The position numbers were made by a program, and so were the translations under genes. This document shows, in pieces, positions 23,336 through 36,189 of a stretch of 64,000 bases of DNA (the stretch's first letter is position 1; the number at the start of each line of letters is the position of its first letter). The notes beneath the pieces are model-generated. The model was not told where the DNA came from. It made no database searches and saw nothing but the letters and a program-made list of their open reading frames with translations. The stretch lies in the NCBI GenBank assembly GCA_028023455.1, contig JAQFVV010012441.1, positions 4,709,911-4,773,910 of the forward strand. The letters are read 5' to 3'. The DNA is from Epiperipatus broadwayi (lineage: Eukaryota; Onychophora; Udeonychophora; Euonychophora; Peripatidae).

Positions 23336-24373
23336 GTATGGGTACACTACAATACCAGTAATTATATTTTCTTTCGATGGTTCTTTTTGTTGTCTATTTA
23401 TGGTTTCTTAATAACAGCTGATGGATAAACATTTTTCATAAGAGTTGGTTCTATATCGATCTTTTCTTTTCCAAATCACTGATTTCTTAATAAAACTTAA
23501 TTTGCTCTGTTCCATAGTTATAGTATAACTCCATGTTTTGTGTTTCTGGTGTGATTGGATGTATAGGCTAGATATTTTCCTATATGTGTAGGTTTTCAAT
23601 AAACTGCAGTTTTGATTTTGCCATGAGGGAGTCTTATCACAAGAACATCTAAGAATGCCAATTTTTGTTCTTGTTCTGATAAAGTTAAATTTTTCTAAAG
23701 ACATTCAATATTCATATTTGATAATGAAAATAGTCCAGTATAAAAATACAATATAACAGAAGTTTCCAGGAAGACTGCCAAACATAACTATGTTTATACA
23801 AACTAAATTTGCAAAAAGTCTATGAATTCCTGGAATTCAGAGCTTGAATTATTAATGATGAAAAGGGTAATATGTACGGAACTTTGATTATATATTATTA
23901 TGATTATATGTTTCATATATGAGACATTTTATCTCTTACATTTAATTGATAAATTATTCTGATTGATTTTGCATAAAATGTATGTGTTTAGAAATAAGAA
24001 TGGCAAAGACTGCTACTTTTATTATCCAGACCACAATTTAATGGTATAAAAAGAAAAATAATTTTATGTAGGACAATTAAGTTATTATTGCAAACCCTCA
24101 CCATTTTCAAAAAAACTTATTTAGTTTCTTAAAAACCAGCATTAATAATAGTCTTTTCCACTAGCTTTAAGCATATAAATTGTAAAAATAATAATTTAAT
24201 CATTAACATAAAAAATGCAGAATAATGATCTTTGGATATAATAAAAAGGCTGCATAGACAGATTTAATAAATTAAGTAAGATTGTCTTCTTAATAGTTAA
24301 AAAGATACAAACTTTAAGCAAAATATCTTCCAGATTTGGTAATAGACAAACATGGAAAAGGGGTAATTGATTG
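23336..24373 (-). mobile_element. PLE-containing repeat, minus-strand copy
   Basis: About 1 kb that is the reverse complement of 40048-41060. It contains, on the minus strand, about 600 bp of unassigned DNA, an inverted piece of the PLE 3' tail (23700-23755, with TAAATTTTTCTAAAGACATTCA), and then a PLE reverse-transcriptase fragment. The order 'inverted tail fused to sense RT' is the usual scar of PLE integration. As both copies share the 600 bp outside the PLE, the PLE sits inside a larger repeat or a duplicated segment. Confidence 0.75.
23408..23704 (-). pseudogene. PLE reverse-transcriptase C-terminal fragment
   Basis: Minus strand. RTRTKIGILRCSCDK corresponds to the PLE post-catalytic block usually of the form EQxxxLAFLDVLV, and the following YTYRKISSLYIQSHQKH and EQSKLSFIKKSVIW correspond to the 'TxVYRKPT' and downstream helices. 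The 40.7-kb partner preserves LAFLDVLVIR better. The domain would belong to the RT thumb region; no catalytic YxDD remains in this copy. Confidence 0.7.
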
Positions 24374-24454
24374 CTTTTAAAAATTCAGACAAGTTGTAAT
24401 ATTTTGACTTTTACACATCTACTGTTTCTATATGTGACTTATATCTCTTGCAAT

Positions 24455-25338
24455 GGCTAAAGCAGTGGTCTTCAACCTTTTCACACCTGCAGACCAGTAA
24501 AAGTAAGGATAAGATTTTGTGGATCAGCAGAAGTTTACAGATAAATTTTTATTTGGGGGGGGGGTGTTGAGAAATACGTTGTAAACACTGAGACAAAAGA
24601 TAGACACCAAAGTTATTTTTTGTTTGTTTTTATTTTTAAAAAAAGGTAACAGAAATTGGTTTTAAAAATAAAAGTTTTAGTATTTTAATGGTATACAAAT
24701 AAAGCCTAAAAAAAATATTGCCTTATAGGCCAAAAAAAGTGGGCATATTTTTAAACAAAAAAAAAAGAAAACAAAACTTGAAAAAGTCAAAGTTTTGATC
24801 TTACTATATTTTGGGGTGGTGGGGGTGTATTGAGAAATACTTTGCAAAAGTTAGAAACAGAACTTACTTTTTGGTTTTTATTTTTAAAAAAAGGTAATAA
24901 AAATTGATTTCCAAAAAAAAATAGCCTTATAGCCAAAAAAAAAATACTAAAAATGAGATATTAAAAGAGAGAGTAGAAAAAATTTAAGAGATCAAAAAAA
25001 GTCACGTTACATTTTATTGTTTTAACAACGCTGACAAGTATCCATGATTGGCTATCAAAAGACAACTGGAGTTAAAAAATGTTCTACTCCCCCCCCCCCA
25101 TAAACATCTGTGATAAATAGAAAAACGAATTAATTTATGTATGATTGATTAGATTTTGTGGTATTTTTGTTCTGTTTCTTTTTTTTTAATAAATGTGATG
25201 AAAAAATAAATAAAAATTGTTCATATTAATTAAAAGTTTAAAATCTTATTATTTTGTTATTATAAGCTTTCTTGCAGTCTAGCTGCAGACCGACAGACAA
25301 CTTCTGCAGCCCGGTGGTTGAAGACCACTGGGCTAAAG
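24455..25338. mobile_element. Non-autonomous hAT DNA transposon
   Basis: The element 24463-25330 (868 bp) begins CAGTGGTCTTCAACC and ends with its exact complement, GGTTGAAGACCACTG. Both termini are followed internally by CTGCAGACC-like sequence. It is flanked by the perfect 8-bp direct repeat GGCTAAAG at 24455-24462 and 25331-25338. An 8-bp duplication and CAGTGGT-type ends define the hAT superfamily. No transposase is encoded. The interior has long A, G and C homopolymers and an internal direct duplication (about 24553-24665 and 24813-24915), so it depends on a transposase from elsewhere. Confidence 0.93.
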
Positions 25339-28300
25339 TATTAATCTAAAAGCAGTTCCACTTTAGGCTTGATTTGAATAAGAACAATAACTATTGTGAT
25401 TACCAGATAGTGTGGTTTTAGTAGAACTTGAATTTTGGTCTTACGTGGGAAATATCCTCTTATATGCGAATGTTTACATCTATAAGTCTGAGAACATCTC
25501 TAAACTTATGCGTATATGTATGCGTGTGTGTGGGTGATCTGAATGTTTATAATAATTAACAGAACGAAATAACCAAGGAGATGGTAAAATTGTATATATA
25601 TATCTTATTGTATCACACTGTCCAAGGGTAAAAATTATAATGTTATCTCTACTTAGTTATTTCTTTATCACAGCTCAACTACTACATATATATTTTTTAT
25701 CATGAAATATAATAAACAGATGTACACGCGCACGCACACACACATATAATGTACATATGAAACTTATGATTAGTGTGGTTGAGAGCTTAGCATAATTAAT
25801 GTTTACCATGTCTACTTTTCTGTAGTTCATTGAAATAAAAGATTAGACATACTATATCTTGTGATATTAATATAAATAGATATGGATTTTAGGGTATAAT
25901 CTTGTGCATGATGTCACTATACTCATGACAATCATTTCAATACATTTCATTTTTATCTTTCTAAACATAATTGACATTTTTTAAATGTTTTAGTGAGGGT
26001 TAATATTTTTTGGTTCACTAACTAATTCATATTCAGTCTAGCTAATCATTTAATGTTGGCTAGAAATGAGAATCTAAATATTATTCTGAAATAAAGTATA
26101 AATAAACAGCTCAAACCATTGTCATTGGCAATGTATAAGCTGGGTTGTTCCTCTATTAAGTGATGATTATATGTTTCTTCCCTTCAGTTTGATATTTGCC
26201 AAACATTTTATCTGTTTTCTTTAATATATATATATAATGTTGTCTTTCAAATATTTAAAATATGTAAAATTTTGGTAATGATTTTTTTTATAATATTTAC
26301 AGTAAACATCTTTATTAATGTTCTTGATTACTTGTACTTTAATCTTAAAATAAATATGGATTTTTGATTAGTAAAAAAATCAAACAGAAATATTTCAAAA
26401 TTAATTTAGACATCTAAGCTTCTTATTTTTCCAAATAAATTAAGATTTTTTTTTAATATTCTAAACTTTTGAAAGCATGATTTTTTTAACACGTTTTAAA
26501 TTTTTGATCATATAGTATTTTGTTGTTAATATTATTTTTTTAATGATTTTAGTTTTATAAGAAAAAAAAATCATTATTTTTTGTGATCAATTGAGCAATT
26601 TGGAGATAGGTTCCAATTTGTATTGGATTATTACTGTTTGTTGAAATTTTACATGGAGAAACGAATCGATCGTTGAAGAGACATGTGACATATGAAAAAT
26701 TCGATTGACTAGTTCTTTGTATAAATGTGAATTAAAGTTTTCTTTTTCTGCATTTTTTAGACAATTAAAACCTGTTTCGCAAAATTTAATTTAGTTTTAA
26801 TAATAAAAAAAAAGATTCTGTAAAGTTGTAAATCCATTTATAAAAAAAAATATTAGCTCATAAAAAAAATAGGATATTTTTTTTTAATTTCTAAAACATA
26901 ATAGAGATAAAAATTTTCATTAAAAATTGATTAAATAAAGTTATAAATAAGTCACCTAATAATTTTTTTTCTTAAATAATTTTAACTTATTGGAAATTAT
27001 TTTATTATCATTATATATATAGTATTCAAGTATATTTGATATAACCATTGCACATATATATCTCCATGCAATAACATATTTTGTTCAATTTCACGTGAAA
27101 GGTGATATAAAATATGCCCATAATTGGCAGTTCAAATCCTATGGAATTTATAAAACTCTTTTGATACCTAATTTTTTTAAGGAAAACATGCTACTTTAGT
27201 CAATGCAGTAAGACATCTAAATATTGATCAGAAAATAGATATCAATAATCTTATCTGGGATATGAAAGGTTCACTTTAGTCTGTATCGATTAAATGATGG
27301 TCAATGTATAGATCACAAAATATATGTTTAAGATAATTAAATATTTCTTATTTACAATGAAAATGTGGTATTATTGCAGATTCTTATTTTTAGATTGTAT
27401 TCTTCCTGGGATGTAAAAAAGTATTAGATAAACTGTTAATAATTTAAAATGAAAAACTTAGACAAACGAATATCATCATACTTTGTATATAATATAGAAA
27501 TAAAAACTAGATGATTTTAGAAGATTTGTATCCATCTATTATTGTAGCCACAGTTTCATACCTATTATTTTGGCTTAATGTTATATATGCCAGTCTGCAT
27601 GAAAGAAGCACTAATCCATAAAATTGTCATTTATAATCATTACCTGATTATTTCTTGTTATAAGTCACGGACTTATAACAAGTACAATCATTATCATGCT
27701 TTTCAAAAATTCTATATTCTAAAAACAAAAAAAAAAGTCAATTACAAACTCAAAAAGATTTTAATTAATTAGCTACTATACTGAAGATATTTATCATGTT
27801 TAAATGCATGACATTATAATATTTTTTTGTTTGTGGTCAGAGCATGAACATCCTTAATATTCACTCATATCTACCTTAAGATCTATAGTATCTGGCTGCT
27901 AAACATTCAATTACTATTTTCTAAATAACAAGCTAAATTGGCTATGGGAAACCTGTGTGAAAGATTGTAAAAGTGAATTAAAATCTTAAAACACTTTAAT
28001 AGTTTGTTAGCTTTATTAATAAATTTTAACCTTTATGGTTTAATGCAGTAATAGTGTTGTGAACCCTAAAGCTCAAGATGGTTCCTATTGCTTCCGGGCT
28101 TGATCTCATTATGAACTCTCAAGTAATAAATCATTTGATTTTAATTTTTAGCAAGTGTTACATATTAGTCATATAGAACACCTACTATTATTTATATTAA
28201 GCAACAGTCCCCGAAACTTATGAAAAAGGTTTGATTTTTCTTTTCCCATATAGACTACTCAGAAATCAAATAATAGCTAATGTAAAATCTAACTTTATCT

Positions 28301-29430
28301 TTTTTACCATTTTCTCTATAATTATTTTTTTATATATTCCTTCATTATTTATCATATGTTGTTGATCATTACATAATTTCTATTATTCATAATACTAATA
28401 TGTAGTAAATAAAATTTTGTGAATGTTAATGTATGTAAGAAAGTAATGAACGTAAATGTATAACTGAACAGAGCAACATCTTCACTCTTTGAAACCAAGA
28501 CACTTCAGATTGGCCTATAAAATAAGAATTTAGTTTAAAGATAAGATGACAATTCTTATCTTTATAAAGTCTCTATTTTGTGTTTGGATTTGAGAGTTTC
28601 CTCTGTACTCAACATAGCATTGCTGAGCTATTATAAAAAATCAGTAAGGCCCTATGTTATAAAGATGAAATCCTTTCTCTTAAATATTTTTCAGAAGTTA
28701 TTATGGAAAAATCTTGGTTATTGCTTTATTTTATCTTAACTACATAATTATGTGTATGTGTTGTTATGATTTTTGAATGCTATAAAGAATTCCATGAATA
28801 TGATTGAAAACTATTCTGGCTCTGTGTACTAAGCGAATTCAATTCTCTTAAAAAAGACATTTATTTTTGGCATTTGTTTAGGTGTGTATTTTGAATCCAA
28901 TTCAAAATTCTAATTTAAATTCAGAGAATAATTCTAAAAAAATAATATAGAAAGTTACTTAATATCTGTTTGATGAATATTGCTTATATTTAAAGAAATA
29001 TTAAACAATTTATAAAGCATAAAAAATTTCAAAAGTTTAAGAGATAGAGATAATTATAGAATTTTTGTCCATTATTTCAATATTCTTTTTATTGCATTGC
29101 TTATATTAAATGAATCTTATTTGCACTTTTTACAATAATGTCAATTCCATTTAATTTCTTCAGAACTGTTGTTTTATTTTCATTATAAAAATATGTTATT
29201 ATGTATATAAAGGAGAAAGATAGCTATATCTCTGAAAAAGTTTGACAGGCAGTTGAAGTGATCAGATAATTGAACTTAAAAAGTATTGTCAGAAAAGCAA
29301 AAAGTAAAGTTTTTAAAGATTTATTTGTATAATAATTATAAATCACTCATAGATATTCAGTTATGCCTAAATAAGATGATGTGAGAAGCATGGAAAATGT
29401 ATAACAACATAATCACATCTATTTTTTCAA
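25339..29430. other. 4 kb of AT-rich DNA, nothing recognised
   Basis: This is the longest stretch without a recognised element. It has a GT/GC-type dinucleotide run near 25505-25545 and an AC run near 25722-25745, and otherwise only A/T homopolymers. No exon, RNA or repeat pair was found by eye. Confidence 0.5.
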
Positions 29431-29815
29431 TATTTGATAGATTTAAAAATAGGCAAAACTCTCGATGCAGTAGCACCTCATAGTGTCAATCAGAGTAATC
29501 AATGGATGCCAGAAGGATTGTGCATAAAATCCCTATCTAGTGCCTACTCATCCAATATCCCCAGATTAGTTTCTAGTTTGTGGCTTATTGCCAGTGAGGA
29601 GACACAAGCTAGAAACTTGTCTGGGGTTATTGGATGAGTAGGCACTAGATAGGGATTTTATGCACAAGTCTTCTGGCATCCATTGATTACTCTGGCTTGC
29701 TGAGTGGCACTACTGCATAAAAAGTTTTGCATGTTTTAATAACAGTTATGAACATGCATAAGAAATGGTGATGATGTGATATTTAGTGATTTAAACATAC
29801 ACAATTTCAAAATTC
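29430..29815 (+). mobile_element. Fold-back repeat family, locus 5
   Basis: Arms 29453-29580 and 29595-29728 are inverted copies (GCAAAACTCTCGATGCAGTAG against its near complement at the far end; both contain CAGAGTAATCAATGGATGCCAG or its complement). Only the sense copy has the family tail (29729-29790, AAATGGTGATGATGTGATA). The hammerhead block lies at the centre: GAAACTTGTC is kept at 29606, but the core reads GTGAGGA, so it is inactive. ATATTTGATAGATTTAAA before the element and ATATTTAGTGATTTAAA after it may be a decayed target-site duplication. Confidence 0.8.
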
Positions 29816-30047
29816 ATCAATCATGGGCAGTAATATATTTTTAATGAAACAGAGATTTTAATAGTAGCAAGATTGAAATCATCATTATTTATTATTATTA
29901 TTCCCATTTTTTTGCTACTAAGATGCAACTAACAAAACTTTTTATTAGATGCTCAACAATTTTTGAACCTAAAATTAATTTGGTTCTCAATCTTTCATAA
30001 GTTTAAAAATTAAAGAACTTTTATACTTGTCAGATATATACATATAA

Positions 30048-31390
30048 TGTTTTCCGTTTTGCTAGGCCTCTACACACTAATATAAACTGTGCGCGAGTTG
30101 ATCAAGCTATGTTGAAAAGAAAAAAGTTGTATTTCTATTTCTAAAAACATAACTATATTTCCTGATCAAAGTCGGCCTATTAATTGTTGAGAATTATGCT
30201 ATTGACGATAATCAGTTTTTAATTTATTTGAAAGGCACCAGAGTTCTACAAGAACCCACTGAACCATCACATAGCATCTAAAAAGAAAAGATATTTTTTT
30301 AAATTTATCGGTCTTAGATTTTAAGAATTATCTTTCAATATTATTTTTTCTGTAACCTACAACATATTGGCAAAGGTAAATTACATTTTAAATCTTATTA
30401 AACTAATAATAAATTTAATAATAAAAAAAATAATAACTATTATTAATAATGTACAAATGAAAATTGGTATTAGAAATATTTTTATTCTAATAGATTAAAA
30501 AAATGTTTGAAATAAATTATTTATCAAATAAATTGGAGAGAACACACTTAATTCTGACATGAAACATTGATAATAAAAAAAATAACTGCTGAATAATTAA
30601 TTACAAAGTTCTTGGTTAAATAAGACTCTCTTGATCAATTAAATTAAAGTCTCTATCGAGATCCTATTATAAGCTTATTTTTTACGAGTAGTTTTTAAAA
30701 TGGTTAACTTTGTCACAATCAGGATAATGAAGCATAACTTACCGGTAAGTTTTGTGAATTCAGTAGTAGATAACTATGCATAGTTTTTAGGGTAGAATGA
30801 GCTCGACCTTTTGGTTATTATTTGATCTTGTGGTCCATTCTCCTAGTCAGTCATGAAGGCTTTTCCTGGTGTACATCTTCAGGCACGATGTTCGCAGAAG
30901 CTCCGGTTCACTCCGACATGCCCAATTATTTCAGTATAGGATGATCCTGGATGTATTATTGTTATCCAGGACTGACTAGAGAGACTAATGAAACAAGATG
31001 TTCTTCAAACTGACCTCTGCCTTTTATACTAGAGGCCCAGTTTTCCGACTTCTGCGCATATCTTTTGTTTGTCAAAATATACGTTGATAATCTTATATAT
31101 TCTTTATAAAATTTATGTAACAAAGTCTTTATTTTTTTCAGCAAAATTCTGCCATCTTTAATTAGTTGAAGTATTTTTACTTTCTCTTATCTAGATTGGT
31201 AATTTATGTCTTTTGTTCTCTCCAATTCTACTTTTATTTCTAATTACATTAAAAAAATACAAAAAATAATTTAACTTTCACTGTACGTTATTTTTTTAAA
31301 AAAAAATTAGTCAAAAAAAAAATCTAAATTTACTTTTATTTTTTAGCTTTTACCAAATGCCAATATATTTGCAATGTATATAAATAAACA
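30048..31390 (-). repeat. 1.34-kb direct repeat, copy A: candidate LTR
   Basis: It starts TGTTTTCC and ends AAACA, and is highly similar to 32133-33511 along its whole length. The minus strand contains a TATAAAA box (complement of 31022-31028) preceded by GGGCCTCTAG and followed by GCAGAGGTCAG, suitable for an LTR promoter. Any coding capacity is absent. A pair of same-orientation 1.35-kb repeats 740 bp apart suits a non-autonomous LTR retrotransposon, although a segmental tandem duplication is possible because no clear primer-binding site or flanking duplication was found. Confidence 0.6.
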
Positions 31391-32132
31391 TTACAATATC
31401 ACCAGTGCCAGGAGATGAGAATAAAATAGGGGTTTACACTAATTTTATTTTTAAGTTTTTAAATTCATATTCGTGTTTTTTTTTTTTTTTGTAGCAGTAG
31501 CGTGCTGATATGTCATGTAGACTTATTCAACAAGTGATGTTTGGCTTTAACTCCCACTTTTAGGTCTAACATTGCAAGAATGAAAAATATTTCACATTCA
31601 TCTGTGTCCTTTCCGCTTTAATGTAATATTAACGATAAGAAGCCCAAGTTATAAGCACTAACAAGCGTTGCTCATCGTTTTGAGTCTTACAGGCTCATGG
31701 CAACTTGGTCCACCTTCCCCTTTATTGGGATCCCTGCTAGAAATAGTCTGATGGGCATATAAAGGTGGTCTTATGTTAATATATTGCGTACTAGGACTCA
31801 GGGCTATGTTTTTCCCCTCTTCAGTAACCACCTACCTGGTCAAATACTTGTGACTTACATCTACATCAGCCACGATCATGTTTTTTTTAGACATATCAAA
31901 TATATATATATATATATTTCTTTCTGGAAGTCATATTAAAAAAAAAGTTTTTTTATATTTTAATAATCAGGGTTTAATTAGTTAGTTTTTATAATTTTTT
32001 TTTTTTTTAAAATTACTATTTATTTTCCAGCTGTGAGTTTCTTTGGGTCATCATTGTAACATTCTATATCATTACAAATTATCTCAGGTTGTAGTTGTTA
32101 AATCAAAGCCCTAGTTGGGTAAGCCATTATAA
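31391..32132. other. Spacer between the two 1.35-kb repeats
   Basis: About 740 bp, moderately less AT-rich in the centre (31500-31880), without a legible retroviral-type protein. On the minus strand, TGGCTTACCCAACTAGGG lies four bases from copy B and might be a tRNA primer-binding site, but I cannot match it to a particular tRNA. Confidence 0.4.
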
Positions 32133-33511
32133 CATTTTCCATTTTGCTAGGCCTCTACACGCTAATATAAACTGCGTGTGAGTTGATCAATCTATGTCGA
32201 AAAGAAGAAAGTTGTATTTCTATTTCTAAAAACATAACTATATTTCCTGATCAAACTCGGCCTATTAATTGTTGAGAATTATGCTATTGACGATAATCAG
32301 TTTTTAATTTATTTGAAAGGCACCAGAGTTCTACAAGAACCCACTGAACCATCACATAGCATCTCGCAAATTAAAAAGAAAAGATATTTTTTTAAATTTA
32401 TCGGTCTTAGATTTTAAGAATCGGTAATTCTACCATAAACTAGAATTATCTTTCAATATTATTTTTCCTGTAACCTACAACATATTGGCAAAGGTAAATT
32501 ATGTTTTAAATCTTATTAAACTAATAATAAATTTAATAATAAAAAAATAATAACTATTATTAATAACGTACAAATGAAAATTGGTATTAGAAATATTTTT
32601 ATTCTAATAGATTAAAAAAATGTTTGAAATAAATTATTTATCAAATAAATTGGAGAGAACACATTTAATTCTGACGTGAAACATTAATAATAAAAAAAAT
32701 AACTGCTGAATAATTAATTACAAAGTTCTTGGTTAAATAAGAGTCTCTTGATCAATTAAATTAAAGTCTCTATCGGGATCCTATTATAAGCTTATTTTTT
32801 ACGAGTAGTTTTTTAAATGGTTAACTTTGTTACAATCAGGATAATGAAGCATAAATTACCGGTAAGTTTTGTGAATTCAGTAGTAGATAACTATGCATAG
32901 TTTTTTGGGTAGAATGAGCTTGGCCTTTTGGTTATTATTTGATCTTGTGGTCCATTCTCCTAGTCAGTCATGAAGGCTTTTCCTGGTGTACATCTTCAGG
33001 CATGATGTTCGCAGAAGCTCCGGTTCACTCCGACATGCTGAATTATTTCAGAGTAGGGTGATCCTGGATGTATTATTGTTATCCAGAACCGACTAGAGAG
33101 ACTAACGGAACAAGATGTTCTTCAAACTGACCTCTGTCTTTTATACTAGAGGCCCAGTTTTCCGACTTCTGCACATATCTTTTGTTTGTCAAAATATACA
33201 TTGATAATCTTATATATTCTTCATAAAATTTATGTAACAAAGTCTTTATTTTTTTTCAGCAAAATTCTGCCATCTTTAATTAGTTGAAGTATTTTTACTT
33301 TCTTTTATCTAGATTGGTAATTTATGTCTTTTGTTCTCTCCAATTCTACTTTTATTTCTAATTACATTAAAAAAATACGAAAAAATAATTTAACTTTCAC
33401 TGTACGTTATTTTTTTAAAAAAAAAATTAGTCAAAAAAAAAAATCTAAATTTACTTTTATTTTTTAGCTTTTACCAAATGCCAATATATTTGCAACGTAT
33501 ATAAATAAACA
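32133..33511 (-). repeat. 1.38-kb direct repeat, copy B: candidate LTR
   Basis: Same orientation and almost the same sequence as copy A, including TCACTCCGACATGC and the minus-strand TATA box. It differs mainly by about 12 extra bases near 32365 (CTCGCAAATTAA) and about 27 near 32422-32448, and by scattered C/T changes such as TG to CA at the very start. If these are LTRs, the amount of divergence indicates an old insertion. Confidence 0.6.
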
Positions 33512-33548
33512 TTACAATATATATATATATACACATATATATATATAT

Positions 33549-33730
33549 GCATTAAATCACCCCACATGTTTAAGAAATCCAGTGTCACCCTCTGTGAACT
33601 AATATATAAATACATTAGAGTTCGTATTTCAAAATAGGTGGCTATTTTGAAATATGAACTCTAATGTATTTATATATTAGTTCACAGAGAGCGGTACTGG
33701 ATTTCTTAACCATGTGGGGTGATTTAATGC
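33549..33730. repeat. 182-bp near-perfect hairpin, MITE-like
   Basis: Arms 33549-33637 and 33642-33730 are complementary with only a few mismatches. Ends are GCATTAAATCACCCC and GGGGTGATTTAATGC, the loop is four bases, and the flank is a TA microsatellite. A long, nearly loop-less hairpin of this kind is typical of MITEs, or of a PLE-style inverted insertion. No protein. Confidence 0.85.
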
Positions 33731-33824
33731 TTAATATTTGTATATTTATTCCAGCATAGCGTTATGCACTGGGATTATTTTATATATATACAGGCAGGCA
33801 TCAAATGTTAAGATCAAAGGATTG

Positions 33825-34625
33825 TGTGAAGGTTAAACCATGTATTATGTTTGATTACTTCCCAAACATTTTGCCAAAATTGCATCAACCATTGTCAAGG
33901 GTAACTTTTCAAAGAAAAAACAATAGATCTCAAATAATAGTGAGATTGAGTGTGAGATAAGGAATGAGATTGAGCATAAAATAGTTGAGCATTCACAATA
34001 TGTTGATTTACAAAATGTTTATTTTTTTTCAATTTCACTATTAATGGTTTTCAACTTTATATTAGAAGAAAGAGATAAAATAAGTGACCTCCATAAGGCT
34101 GGAATATGTTCTGTTTTATTAGATCTATTTAAATTATTGTGTTTTTTAATATTTAAATCAACTCCCTCATAGTTCTCATATCATACTTTTTCAAATTAGC
34201 AAGTATTTGAGCATTATGGTCACAAACATGATTTTGATAATGCTAAAATATTTGCTAATTTGGAAAAGTATGATTTGAGAACCATGAGAGAATCAATTGA
34301 AATATTAAAAAGACCAATTGGTTTAAATAGAGCTGATGAAAAACAACATATTCCAATCTTATGGAGACCACTTATTTTATCTCTTTTTTCTAATATAAAC
34401 TTGAATCACTAATGGAAAACTGAAAATAATAAACATTTTATTAATTAACATATTCTGAATTGTCAACTACTTCACACTGAATCTCATTCTTCACCTTTCA
34501 TTTAATTTCATTACTATTTAAGATCTAACAGCTTTTCATTGAAAAGTTAATTTTGATAATTGTGGATGCTGCTCCATTAAAATGTTGGGAAGTGATCCAA
34601 AAATAACATAGTTTAATCCCAAAAC
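33825..34625. mobile_element. Penelope-like C-terminal fragment, inverted pair
   Basis: The left arm 33825-34202 mirrors the right arm 34251-34620. The sense copy has 48 additional bases at its 5' side (34203-34250). The plus strand encodes HDFDNAKIFANLEKYDLRTM then RESIEILKRP, the block that follows GIY-YIG in PLE and related proteins (HxxDFxxAxIL ... RxxREAIEIxKRP). Outer ends carry TTTTGCCAAAATTGCATCAA and its decayed complement. Target-site duplications are not clear because the flanks are TA repeats. Confidence 0.75.
34203..34420 (+). pseudogene. PLE endonuclease C-terminal region
   Basis: Open for about 65 codons from 34205: EHYGHKHDFDNAKIF, YDLRTMRESIEILKRP and IPILWRPLIL. The REAIEI-type helix is the most conserved part after the GIY-YIG core. 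The GVY and YIG motifs themselves are absent, so the fragment is truncated and inactive. A mirrored, more mutated copy lies on the minus strand at 34060-34202. Confidence 0.65.
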
Positions 34626-36189
34626 TACTTTATTTATATCATATAAACATGAAAACATTATATATATATATATATATATATTGTGCCATTATATTTTAAA
34701 ACTATATATATATATATATATATATATCAGTTTTAAAATATTTAAAAAAATTTTCTTATAGATTAAAAATATATCCCGTCTAGCAAAAGCATTGTAGACA
34801 ATCCTCCAGATACTTGAAGCAATAACAAGATAAGAAGATAACTCTTAATTTAAAATTTATTGTTATGTATTTAATTATATTCAAACAGTTGCAATGAGAT
34901 AATAATCTCAAAACATTATGCAAATATTAGCAATGGTAAATGTTTATTTATCACATAATGTTTAAATTATCAGCAGCACATTTTAAAATGAATTTCATTC
35001 TCATTTTTCTCAAACCAATATTTGATGGCTTGCATTGAGAATATTATTGTTCCTAAAGTCTATAAATTTCTGTGATTACATTAGGAACTCATGTTGAAAA
35101 TAGCTGAATCGAAATATTATTATGCTATGGCTCTCAAATACCGAGAGTTTAATTAGCATGCTTTATAATTTATTAGTAATTCCTCTTATTTTTTTTTTTA
35201 CTTATTTTACCAATTTGTATAAACTTTAGTCATCAATAGATGTCAGTTAGTAGTACTATTTAAATCCTTATCTGTTTGGTCCTACTTAAATAACCTTGTG
35301 CTAATTGTTACTTTATGACCATCAGTGAAGATATTATTTTGGATTCCTTTGTTAACATTGCACTTCAAGCTTTTGAATCTCATGCATCTTTCCATCTAGC
35401 AGTCATTTTACTAGTTGTTATACTATCAGGTTATGAGTTCAAAAAAAAAATGTTTTCAATTTTTTCAATCTAAATTAATATTTGTGCACAATAAATATAT
35501 AAAACCATTTCAGTTTCTCAATATTATGATAACTTTAGTCATTTTATAAATTTTATCATCTTCATTCTTTAGTCAAAATTAATACAAAACCAATGAACTT
35601 AACATGACCAACGAAATCTTAGCATCTATTGAATAGTAAAGCTTATGCCCAATGAAGAAAGTGTAATAATAAAAATATTTTCTAATGAATAACAATAAAT
35701 GTAAGCTAACATTATATGATTTTTTGTTGGTCATTTTAATGTTTATAATTGGAAATAGAAAAAAAACAGTTGACAAACATATTTTGATAAATACTAGACT
35801 AAAAATGATGGCCTTATGACCATAATAACTATACTTTAGCCATAAATGGTCAAATGTTTTCATTAAGGAACTACTATTTGATATGATAGGAATAATATCA
35901 GAAACTTGTAGATCTTAAAAATCTGGTATTATTGTTTTTTTAGGAACATAATGATGGACTGCTAAAATATACACTTGGATAGTTTATATGGATTTTGACT
36001 TCTGAAAGTATGTGTTCTCCTATAATTGTTGTGATTTTCAAATTTTAAAATCTTTTAGAAAGCATTAATTTTAACCCCAAATGATTCTAACAGGTGTAAA
36101 TCTTTTATCTTCAATAAATGCTGAAATCTTCCTGAATATGAATGATCTCAATAATTTAAATTCATTGAGGGTACAAATAATAGGCACTA
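34626..36189. other. AT-rich DNA, nothing recognised
   Basis: TA dinucleotide runs at about 34661-34682 and 34706-34728; no other feature recognised. Confidence 0.5.

Noticed and set aside
33549-33730. microRNA precursor
   Set aside because: The hairpin is far too long and perfect at DNA level and has transposon-like ends; a MITE-like element is the better explanation.
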